The position numbers and the translations under genes were made by a program. A stretch of DNA of 64,000 nt. It comes from Sporolactobacillus kofuensis (GTDB taxonomy: Bacteria; Bacillota; Bacilli; Bacillales; Sporolactobacillaceae). Shown piece by piece: positions 44,395 to 51,277 of the stretch (position 1 is the first letter of the stretch; the number at the start of each line of letters is the position of its first letter). The notes beneath the pieces are model-generated. The model searched no databases. It was not told the origin of the DNA and saw nothing but the letters and a program-made list of their open reading frames with translations. The DNA is taken from the NCBI RefSeq assembly GCF_042660205.1, contig NZ_JBHSTQ010000009.1:83110-147109 (forward strand). The letters run 5' to 3'.

Positions 44395-44575
44395 TTATGA
44401 CGCTCCAGTTGCTCGCATCAGCAAAGACAGCCTCGGGCGATCCGTGAGCCTCCTCAAACAACCAGTAATCTGTGGGGTGTCACTTGGCTCGCGATTCCCG
44501 TAGGAGTCTCGCATTTACGCATTTGATTCATAACCTCTTGCTTTAATAGCATATACTTTCTTTGCTTGTAAAAAA
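44395..44575. repeat. Dispersed intergenic repeat, copy 3
   Basis: The left part reads CGCTCCAGTTGCTCGC, then GGGCGATCCGTGAGCCTCCTC and GTGTCACTTGGCTCG shared with copy 4. The right part reads GAGTCTCGCA and CATTTGATTCATAACCTCT shared with copy 2. Gene-poor, foldable DNA between the nagA operator and the HxlR gene. Boundaries approximate. Confidence 0.65.
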
Positions 44576-44647
44576 CATTGCATGAGATCCTCTTCTCACG
44601 CGATGGCAATTTAGTAAAAATCGATTCTTTTTATGATCCTTTTTCTT

Positions 44648-45046
44648 TTACTTAATTGCTTCTTCATTAATACTAAATTTTACGTCTTGTTTCATGCTCT
44701 TTAGTCGCTCTTCCCCCCATTCATACATCGCAACAATGATTGGTATTAATGATTGACCTAAATCTGTAATTGAATAGTCCACCCGAACGGGTATCTCAGG
44801 ATAGATTGTTCTCGATATGATTCCATCCGCTTCCATTTCACGTAACTGCTTCGTGAGCATCTTATTAGATGCTTGTGGCAATAATCGTTTCAATTCTCCG
44901 AAACGATAAATTCCGTCAATACCCAAGTGATATAAAATAACAATCTTCCACTTGCCACTAAACATGGATAATGTAAATTCCTTTGCACAGCTGTAATCGC
45001 CATTTATCAATTTATTTTTAACTTCTTTTCTTAAGTAATCAGTCAC
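44648..45046 (-). CDS. HxlR-family transcriptional regulator
   Basis: 132 residues. The start is GTG 45046 with AAGGGAG 9 nt upstream; longer in-frame extensions would cover the divergent DJ-1 gene. The winged helix is ILYHLGIDGIYRFGELKRLL, NKMLTKQLREME, with wing PVRVDYSITDLGQSL. A single conserved Cys in DYSCAKEFTL matches the redox-active cysteine used by YodB/HypR-type members to sense quinones, aldehydes or disulfide stress. It is divergent from a DJ-1/PfpI gene, its probable target. Confidence 0.87.
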   Translation of the reverse strand: MTDYLRKEVKNKLINGDYSCAKEFTLSMFSGKWKIVILYHLGIDGIYRFGELKRLLPQASNKMLTKQLREMEADGIISRTIYPEIPVRVDYSITDLGQSLIPIIVAMYEWGEERLKSMKQDVKFSINEEAIK

Positions 45047-45069
45047 TAAAACCGGCTCCCTTTTAACCT

Positions 45070-45088
45070 TTACTACTAAATATAGTAA
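45070..45088. promoter_or_regulatory. Candidate HxlR operator
   Basis: TTACTA (45070-45075), 7 nt, TAGTAA (45083-45088): a perfect inverted repeat 24 nt from the HxlR start in the 142-nt divergent region. YodB-type sites are also TACTA/TAGTA dyads, which supports the assignment. Confidence 0.55.
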
Positions 45089-45188
45089 CATTTTGGTTAC
45101 CTGATCACAAAAAAGTGCGTAATTTTCAAGATGAAATTCTAGGTATACCATTAAAAGGTAGTAAATTTTTATTAAAGGAGCTATTTCA

Positions 45189-45698
45189 ATGAGCAAAAAT
45201 ATTGCTGTCTTAGTCACTAATAATGTTGAGGATGTTGAACTCGCTGCCCCAAAAAAGGCAATTGAAGAAATGGGCCACAAAGTAACGTTAATTGAATACA
45301 ACAAAGGGAACATCATAACTGGTGAACGAGGAACAAAATTCACAATTGATGCTGGTATTGATGAAGTGAAACCAACAGATTTTGATGGATTATTGCTTCC
45401 TGGCGGTTTCTCTCCGGATCAATTGAGAGTTGATGACCGTTTTGTTGAATTTGTTAAGTACTTCTTAATGTATGATTTACCTTTATTCGCCATCTGCCAT
45501 GGTCCGCAATTTTTCATTCAGACTGGGCTCACAAAGGGTCGTACATTGACTGCCTATAAATCCATTCAGCCCGATTTGTACTATGCAGGTGCAGTACTAG
45601 AAAATAAACCATTAGTTATCGACAATAACTTAGTCACAAGCCGTACACCGGATGATATGGATGACTTTATCAAAGGCATTGATAAGATTTTGAACTAA
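45189..45698 (+). CDS. DJ-1/PfpI-family protein
   Basis: 169 residues. The nucleophile elbow is FAICHGPQFF (Cys about 102), with the preceding LLLPGGFSPDQL loop and Glu of EDVELAAP typical of the PfpI/YfkM branch. Members act as aldehyde (methylglyoxal) hydrolases/deglycases or stress chaperones. AAAGGAG lies about 8 nt before the ATG. It is divergent from a thiol-containing HxlR regulator, consistent with induction by electrophile stress, and followed by a strong terminator. Confidence 0.9.
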   Translation: MSKNIAVLVTNNVEDVELAAPKKAIEEMGHKVTLIEYNKGNIITGERGTKFTIDAGIDEVKPTDFDGLLLPGGFSPDQLRVDDRFVEFVKYFLMYDLPLFAICHGPQFFIQTGLTKGRTLTAYKSIQPDLYYAGAVLENKPLVIDNNLVTSRTPDDMDDFIKGIDKILN

Positions 45699-45721
45699 AA
45701 ATAACTTATTTAACTATTTTT

Positions 45722-45758
45722 AAGGGCTCCATAATCTAATGATTGTGGAGCCCTTTTT
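45722..45758 (+). terminator. Terminator of the DJ-1 family gene
   Basis: AAGGGCTCCA (45722-45731) pairs perfectly with TGGAGCCCTT (45746-45755), followed by T5. Confidence 0.92.
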
Positions 45759-45843
45759 GTAATACATGATACATGTTATGTAGTAGCATCCACTTCTGAG
45801 AAATAAGAAAAAGGACGACCACTTCTACATTCTTAATCATTTA

Positions 45844-46159
45844 CTACTGTAGTCTAAGTTTCTCTTCAATTTCTTCTTTTCCAATGCCGAAATAAATGAC
45901 TTTTTTCTCTGGGCTGCTCACGCGATAGAAAACAATTCCTGCTTCAGCAATCTCTCTTAAAAAGTCTATAAAAGGAAGGAAAATGTTTGATTGCCTCCAT
46001 AACTTTATTCCTATTGAATTTATCTGCAATAACTAAGCTTACTTGAGCACCCGTTTTAAATTCTGAATAAGCGCCTAGAAATTTAGAAAAGCTTATGATC
46101 CCATAACTTCTTCTCTTAGTGATGTCTTGAAACTCACATTTTGCTCAATTATGATTCAT
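45844..46159 (-). pseudogene. Frameshifted small gene, unknown family
   Basis: A ribosome site GGGAGGTAGCA precedes ATG 46159, but the frame stops after four codons (MNHN*). It then continues readably as FSKFLGAYSEFKTGAQVSLV and NRNKVMEAIKHFPSFYRL, up to 45963. At a run of five A (T on the coding strand, 45959-45963) the frame shifts. The other frame carries on naturally as LREIAEAGIVFYRVSSPEKK to a stop at 45844. Removing one T joins both parts into one protein of about 100 residues. A nonsense codon plus a frameshift indicates a decayed gene. I do not recognise its family. Confidence 0.7.
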
Positions 46160-46416
46160 TGCTACCTCCCTGTAACATTTTTCTTATTTTAGCTTCATTA
46201 TTCTAACGTAAGTCTTTTTTGTCTTCAAAGAATAAAATGTGCGCTCTCATGTACTTACTCTTTCGCTAACATTGGTCATTTTTTTGAAATTAAGGTATGG
46301 CCTAATTCATTCTTATGGTAAATTGGTTAGGAAGAGATAATGGTCGCGTATTGAACTTGATACCATTGATAATTTGCTAAAGAGTTAAGCGAAATTTTTT
46401 CAACAGAGGAGAAACT

Positions 46417-46629
46417 ATGTATAGTCCAAAATTAAAGAAATCGAGAACCGATCGTGTTCTTTCTGGTGTTTGTGGAGGCATTGCTGAGTTCTTTGGTATA
46501 TCCTCTTTTGCCGTACGCTTAATTTTTTTTATATCTGTTATATTTGCAAAATCTCCAGTAGCAATCATCATTTATCTGATCTTAGTTTTCGCTCTTCCCA
46601 AGGATCCACCACTTTTTAGACCCGAGTAA
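46417..46629 (+). CDS. PspC-domain small membrane protein
   Basis: 70 residues. LKKSRTDRVLSGVCGGIAEFFG is the PspC signature, followed by one hydrophobic helix (LIFFISVIFAKSPVAIIIYLILVFALP). PspC domains occur in envelope-stress systems; solitary ones in Firmicutes are membrane-associated and of uncertain role. GAGGAG lies 5-6 nt before the ATG. The preceding 250 nt hold no gene. Confidence 0.9.
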   Translation: MYSPKLKKSRTDRVLSGVCGGIAEFFGISSFAVRLIFFISVIFAKSPVAIIIYLILVFALPKDPPLFRPE

Positions 46630-46688
46630 ACCCTTTAGCAATGCGGTAGTCAATGTATTCATCCATGACGCTTTTCAAAATAAATTGC

Positions 46689-46738
46689 AAAAAAATCACC
46701 GATTTCTGTTGGTTCATCTTTCAACAGAAGTCGGTGAT
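46689..46738 (-). terminator. Terminator of yneF
   Basis: On the minus strand a 17-bp stem with one mismatch (ATCACCGACTTCTGTTG with its partner at 46695-46711) is followed by T7. It may also slow transcripts from the convergent PspC gene. Confidence 0.88.
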
Positions 46739-46764
46739 AAATCTGATTGATGTAGCAAGGTATT

Positions 46765-46980
46765 TTATTTCGATTGATTGTTAATAGCTTTCATCATCTG
46801 ATTGATCTTCTTTTGCGATGGATGTTGACCCATTTGAGCCATCATTACGCGCAACATGTTTTCATTAATCGGTGGATTTTTCTTCAGGTAATTCATCATA
46901 TATTTACGGGCGATCAAGAAGCCGAGAATTAAACCGACAGCTAGGCAAATCACACCCACGACTATGTATAACCAGAGCAT
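46765..46980 (-). CDS. yneF: YneF-family (UPF0154) small membrane protein
   Basis: 71 residues: an N-terminal membrane helix (LYIVVGVICLAVGLILGFLIA), a basic stop-transfer RKYMMNYLKKNPPINENMLR, then the family-typical MMAQMGQHPSQKKINQMMKAI. AAGGAGG is 10 nt before the ATG. Conserved in Firmicutes; function unknown. In B. subtilis it lies in the same neighbourhood as lexA and yneA. Confidence 0.93.
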   Translation of the reverse strand: MLWLYIVVGVICLAVGLILGFLIARKYMMNYLKKNPPINENMLRVMMAQMGQHPSQKKINQMMKAINNQSK

Positions 46981-47157
46981 GCGTCTGCTTCCTCCTTATG
47001 TTCAAGTTCCATAGTTCAGTGTACACTATCACTGGATTTAAGGTCAACCTTGTCCCTCATGAAATCAGCATTTTTTTAACATATTCCGGACAAAGTAACA
47101 AAAAAAAGAAAGCGTGTTCTTATTTAAGAAAATGCTTTCTTCTGAAGGAGGATGAAA

Positions 47158-47187
47158 ATGGCCATTAATGATTACTGACATTAATGG
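47158..47187 (+). other. Six-codon ORF with strong ribosome site inside an inverted repeat
   Basis: AAGGAGG 6 nt upstream of an ATG gives MAINDY and a stop (47158-47178). CCATTAATG (47162-47170) pairs perfectly with CATTAATGG (47179-47187). An upstream stretch (47107-47140) can also form a loose AAAGC/GCTTT hairpin. No downstream gene on this strand is close, and the rest of the 356-nt yneF-yneA gap looks empty. It may be a remnant or a short regulatory RNA. Confidence 0.3.
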
Positions 47188-47337
47188 AACTTAGCAATTA
47201 TAAAACAATACTACATAAAGGGCGATTGTTGTACCAAAACATCATAAATTCCATCCCTTTGTTATATAACAGTGTAACATAAAAACAAATCTTTGCCAAC
47301 GATAAACTTTAGACATCCTTCGACACTTCGCTAAATC

Positions 47338-47631
47338 CTACTTTTGAACAGGTATCATTAATTTTTGATTTGGTACAATGTGTGCGCTTATTAACCCATT
47401 TTTACTTTCAACCCAATGGACGAAGGCTTGTTTTGATAAATTTTGATTTTCTTTTTGATAGTTTTCAGCAATTGACCATAATGAATCTCCTGAATTAACC
47501 GTAATCGTTTTATATTTATTTTGATCGGCAGCCACCGTATTCGTTAAAGTAAAAAATAAAACAACAGACATAATGACAAATAAGATGATGAAAGAGATTC
47601 CTCTTGTGCTTTTCCTTGCATTTGAATTCAT
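47338..47631 (-). CDS. yneA: LysM cell-division suppressor
   Basis: 97 residues: an N-terminal membrane helix (FIILFVIMSVVLFFTLTNTV) and a LysM domain (KTITVNSGDSLWSIAENYQ...). It is divergent from lexA across LexA boxes. In B. subtilis YneA halts division during the SOS response. GGGGGT lies 8-9 nt before the ATG. The usual partners yneB and ynzC do not follow it here. Confidence 0.93.
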   Translation of the reverse strand: MNSNARKSTRGISFIILFVIMSVVLFFTLTNTVAADQNKYKTITVNSGDSLWSIAENYQKENQNLSKQAFVHWVESKNGLISAHIVPNQKLMIPVQK

Positions 47632-47665
47632 TTCAAATTACCCCCATAAGGAATGTTTGTTCTCA

Positions 47666-47679
47666 AGAACATTTGTTCG
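47666..47679. promoter_or_regulatory. LexA box 1 (yneA-proximal)
   Basis: Minus-strand CGAACAAATGTTCT matches 13 of 14 positions of the Bacillus SOS box CGAACRNRYGTTYC. It lies 35 nt before the yneA start. Confidence 0.8.
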
Positions 47680-47696
47680 TTTTCTTAATTCTAATG

Positions 47697-47710
47697 CGAA
47701 CATGCATTTG
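47697..47710. promoter_or_regulatory. LexA box 2 (weaker)
   Basis: CGAACATGCATTTG matches the SOS consensus at 12 of 14 positions, between the two stronger boxes. Confidence 0.55.
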
Positions 47711-47722
47711 TGTCAATACTCT

Positions 47723-47736
47723 CGAACGAATGTTTG
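47723..47736. promoter_or_regulatory. LexA box 3 (lexA-proximal)
   Basis: CGAACGAATGTTTG matches 13 of 14 positions of the SOS consensus, 57 nt before the lexA start, which fits autorepression. Confidence 0.8.
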
Positions 47737-47792
47737 CATCCAGTTATTGTGAATGCTATACTATTTACAGGATAAGGAAAAGGAGAAACATC

Positions 47793-48404
47793 ATGAAACT
47801 CTCAAATCGACAACAATCTATTTTAGATTTTATAAAACATGAGGTTGCAAGCAAGGGCTATCCACCTTCTGTACGCGAGATTTGTGAAGCAGTTGGTCTC
47901 GCATCAAGCTCGACTGTTCATGGTCACCTTGCACGACTCGAAAAGAAAGGGTTCATACGCCGCGATCCAACCAAACCTCGTGCAATTGAAGTATTGGATC
48001 ATGATGGAGACATATTTACGGAACGGACAGTAAATATCCCAGTTATCGGTAAAGTGACGGCTGGCCTCCCAATCAGTGCTGTAGAGAATATTGAAGAATA
48101 CTTTCCGGTCCCGAGTTCAATGGTTGAGGATGATGAAGCATTTATCCTCAATGTATCTGGAGAAAGCATGATCAATGCTGGAATTCTTGATGGTGATATG
48201 GTGATTGTTCGTCAACAACGAACAGCTGAAAATGGGGAAATCGTCGTCGCAATGACTGATGAGGATGAAGCAACCGTTAAACGTTTTTTTAAAGAAGAAG
48301 ATCATATTCGGCTTCAACCTGAAAATTCGTCGATGGACCCCATTTTACTTGACAATTGTGTCATCCTAGGAAAAGTAGTCGGTGTTTTTCGTTCGATAAA
48401 GTAA
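47793..48404 (+). CDS. lexA: SOS repressor LexA
   Basis: 203 residues. The winged helix SVREICEAVGLASSSTVHGHL binds SOS boxes. The Ala-Gly self-cleavage bond is at about 90-91 in KVTAGLPI, the catalytic Ser at 124 in VSGESMIN and Lys at 162 in ATVKRFF. RecA filaments stimulate autocleavage and derepress the regulon. The ATG at 47793 has AAGGAG upstream. It is divergent from yneA. Confidence 0.97.
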   Translation: MKLSNRQQSILDFIKHEVASKGYPPSVREICEAVGLASSSTVHGHLARLEKKGFIRRDPTKPRAIEVLDHDGDIFTERTVNIPVIGKVTAGLPISAVENIEEYFPVPSSMVEDDEAFILNVSGESMINAGILDGDMVIVRQQRTAENGEIVVAMTDEDEATVKRFFKEEDHIRLQPENSSMDPILLDNCVILGKVVGVFRSIK

Positions 48405-48439
48405 TTTGAATTACTATATAAATTAAAAAAAATATTTTC

Positions 48440-48475
48440 AGCCTGAGAAAAGCTCACGTACTCTCAGGCTTTTTT
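48440..48475 (+). terminator. Terminator of lexA
   Basis: AGCCTGAGA (48440-48448) pairs with TCTCAGGCT (48462-48470), followed by T6. Confidence 0.9.
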
Positions 48476-48686
48476 GCTACAATCAATTATGTAAACAGGG
48501 TTACACGACACTCATCGTGTACAAGATAAACCAAGTCGGTTAAGTTGGAGCAAATGTATGCTTCACAATGGGGACGAGCGCGTGACTTAGAAATGAATAG
48601 TGATCGGATTTGGTGCATAAGGGAACATTAAGATAAAAGGCAGAACTATGGATTCTAAGAATAAATAACTTAGTTAGGTGATGTCC

Positions 48687-50366
48687 ATGATCGGAAAACA
48701 TATCCGCCAAATTAAAAGATATAAGGAAATAGTCTCTATTCTTGTAAAGTACGGTTTTGGTTATATTGTACGGGATGTTGGCCTCTTTCATCTTCTTTCT
48801 TTACCAAAACAGTTGATTTCGGACTTTTCAGGAAATGGCAATGAACAAAGTTCGATAGGCGAACGTATTCGCTCGATGTTTGAAGAACTAGGACCAACTT
48901 TTATTAAACTTGGTCAACTCCTTAGTTTACGTACAGATATCCTACCCGAACAAATTGCTGATGCGATGCGCGACCTTCAAGATCATGTGACCCCTATTGA
49001 TTCACAAACGATCAGAATGATCATTCTAAATGAGCTTGGAGCACCCGTTGAAGAGCTCTTTGCAGATTTTGATGAAAAGTGTATCGCAGCTGCATCCATT
49101 GCGGAAGCGCACCGTGCGTTATTAAAAAGCGGAGAAGAAGTCGCGGTTAAAATTAGGCGACCGAACATTGAAAATATTATTGAAAAGGATATTGAAATTC
49201 TTTTGGATTTGGCATCACTGGTAGAAAAAAGATACGAATGGGCGCGTACATACCAAATCAGCGCTATTGTCGAAGAGTTTGCCCAGGCAATTCGTAATGA
49301 ATTGGATTATAGAGCTGAAGCACGTGCAACCGAAAAACTTCATGATTTCTTTAAAGACAATGAACATGTGATCATCCCCGGTGTATACCGCAACTTTTCC
49401 ACACACAGAATACTTACGCTCACTTATATTCATGGTTACAAATATGATCGGCTTATCCGTGACAAGGTAGAAACTATCGACAATAAAATAATTTGTGAGC
49501 GTTTAGTTCGTTCATTCCTTGATCAAGCACTTATCTGTGGTGTTTTTCATGGTGATCCACATCCGGGTAATCTCTTCTTCTTTCCAGAAAATAAAATTGG
49601 TTATATTGACTTTGGTCAAGTTGGTTATTTAAATGAAGCAATGAAACGTGATTTCGGAGACTTAATCATAGGGTTGATGAAAGGAAATACAGAGATGCTT
49701 TATCACACCATCTCATCAATGACCATCCTACCAGATGATTTGAATGAGCGACAATTCAAAGCAGATCTTGATCTGTTGCGTGAAAAATACTATCAGTTAC
49801 CCTTCAAAGATGTTCATATTGGAAGAGTCATTCATGATGTGTTTGGGGTTACTAAAAAACATCGAATCAGTATTCCCAAAAACTATACGTTACTCGGAAA
49901 GGCTTTAATCACTTTAGAAGGATTAATAACCCAAATTGATCACGATATTAGTATTCTTGAACTTGCAGAGCCTTATGGACAAAGGCTATTCTTCAAACGA
50001 CTAAATCCGAATGAGATTACGAGGAGGATACTTATGAGCGGCTATGATGTCGTTGATAATGGTATTAAAATCCCCGCCCTCTTGAGAAAAACTTTAACAC
50101 GACTCTATCATGGAAAAACACGCGTCGAAATGAAACTTCCTCAGTTGGAATTTCTGCTCGCAAAAGTTGATCGTGCAGCGAATCGCATATCATTCAGCAT
50201 CATGTTGCTCGCGCTCAGTATCATACTCGCAAGTATCATCATTGGCGAATCCTTCGGCACCCGTTCTCTTCTTAGTCATGTCCCAATACTCGGCATTGCT
50301 GTAACACTCTTCCTTTTTATGGTGATGATTGTCTTATTTTCAATTTTTCGCTCTGGGCGCTTTTAA
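48687..50366 (+). CDS. ABC1/AarF (UbiB-like) atypical kinase
   Basis: 559 residues. The ABC1 signature is present: KxGQ-type FIKLGQLLSLRTDILP, the Ala-rich loop AAASIAEAHRA, Lys in VAVKIRRPNI, VFHGDPHPGN and the metal-binding IDFGQVG. The C-terminus has two membrane helices (about 495-555). The family supports isoprenoid-quinone synthesis or lipid homeostasis as an ATPase/kinase. The usual SIAQVH is SIAEAH here. ATG 48687 has AGGTG 6 nt upstream. It is a single gene. Confidence 0.92.
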   Translation: MIGKHIRQIKRYKEIVSILVKYGFGYIVRDVGLFHLLSLPKQLISDFSGNGNEQSSIGERIRSMFEELGPTFIKLGQLLSLRTDILPEQIADAMRDLQDHVTPIDSQTIRMIILNELGAPVEELFADFDEKCIAAASIAEAHRALLKSGEEVAVKIRRPNIENIIEKDIEILLDLASLVEKRYEWARTYQISAIVEEFAQAIRNELDYRAEARATEKLHDFFKDNEHVIIPGVYRNFSTHRILTLTYIHGYKYDRLIRDKVETIDNKIICERLVRSFLDQALICGVFHGDPHPGNLFFFPENKIGYIDFGQVGYLNEAMKRDFGDLIIGLMKGNTEMLYHTISSMTILPDDLNERQFKADLDLLREKYYQLPFKDVHIGRVIHDVFGVTKKHRISIPKNYTLLGKALITLEGLITQIDHDISILELAEPYGQRLFFKRLNPNEITRRILMSGYDVVDNGIKIPALLRKTLTRLYHGKTRVEMKLPQLEFLLAKVDRAANRISFSIMLLALSIILASIIIGESFGTRSLLSHVPILGIAVTLFLFMVMIVLFSIFRSGRF

Positions 50367-50442
50367 GAAACAAGATGATTAAAACAAGCTAAGATTATAC
50401 TTATCATTTCATATACCCGTACAGATGAATTTCTCTAGTTCT

Positions 50443-51036
50443 TCAATCCTTTTTGATTAACAAATGAAAGACCCGCTGACCTACTGTGGGATCGAGTACA
50501 GTAACGTATTTGTTCAACTCTTTTTGTGCAAGCATCACTTGCCTCGGATCATTCTTCCCGAACACCTGAAGCAGACGATTGAATTCTTCTGCTATTTGTT
50601 GAATTTTTTGCTCATCAATCATTCTTCCCGCCAAAAAAAGCGTGCCCATTCTACGAGATGTCGGCTGAATTTGGGTCCATTCTGCACCAGTCTGATTCGA
50701 GATCATATGACAGATCACCTGTTCTTGGGCATCCAAAATCGCTACAAGTACATCTTGACGCTCTGCAGGAACCAAGCTGATGATCTCTTTCAACTTACCG
50801 AACAAATCCTGTTCTAATACATAGCGTTCTTGAGTATAAGGAAACATCTTCTTTATACGTTCCCATAGTTCTGCACTCCCTGTACAAACAATGCATTGTC
50901 TTTGAGATATTTGAACATAATTTTGTTTCTGGCCAGGACGAATAGCCCACGTACCTTTTTCCGAGAACTCAACAAGATTTCCATCACTTACCGTAGAAAT
51001 CCAATGATCCGTTGCGATGATTGAAACAAAGCTCAT
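50443..51036 (-). CDS. Unrecognised protein (possible Ntn-hydrolase-like fold)
   Basis: About 197 residues, soluble. It starts MSFVSIIATDHWISTVSDG, then GTWAIRPGQKQNYVQISQRQ and IVCTGSAEL. The pattern 'S/T-I-I-A-T-D-x-W-x-S-x-x-S-D-G ... V-x-x-T-G-S' recalls N-terminal-nucleophile hydrolase strands, but I cannot confirm the fold. AAGGAGG lies 4-7 nt before two possible ATGs (51039, 51036). It is a single gene, convergent with the ABC1 kinase gene. Confidence 0.7.
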   Translation of the reverse strand: MSFVSIIATDHWISTVSDGNLVEFSEKGTWAIRPGQKQNYVQISQRQCIVCTGSAELWERIKKMFPYTQERYVLEQDLFGKLKEIISLVPAERQDVLVAILDAQEQVICHMISNQTGAEWTQIQPTSRRMGTLFLAGRMIDEQKIQQIAEEFNRLLQVFGKNDPRQVMLAQKELNKYVTVLDPTVGQRVFHLLIKKD

Positions 51037-51242
51037 CATACCGCCTCCTTCAGTTAACTCTTATCTATTATAAGAACAGTTTCTTAGAAACAAAAGATAA
51101 AAATATGGATAAATTTGTCCGTCTTGAGAGCATAACCATTTGCTTTTTTTGGAATTAGTCATAAAATAGACCCATAAGGTTCAATTTTTTGTCACATATA
51201 TACAAATAGAAGTCTTGATTAGAAATCACTTTTCTGATTCAA

Positions 51243-51256
51243 GACAAGCGCTTAAT
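51243..51256. promoter_or_regulatory. cre-like palindrome upstream of pyruvate oxidase
   Basis: GACAAGCGCTTAAT contains the perfect palindrome AAGCGCTT and resembles the CcpA consensus TGWAARCGYTWNCW imperfectly. It lies 22 nt before the pox start. CcpA control of pyruvate oxidase is known in lactic bacteria. Confidence 0.4.
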
Positions 51257-51277
51257 TCTGAAGGAGGAACCCAGATT

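Noticed and set aside
44399..44560. Possible tRNA or known RNA gene in the repeat copy
   Set aside because: The GC-rich blocks do not form a cloverleaf, there is no CCA end or TTC-loop pattern, and the same blocks recur elsewhere as a diverged repeat.
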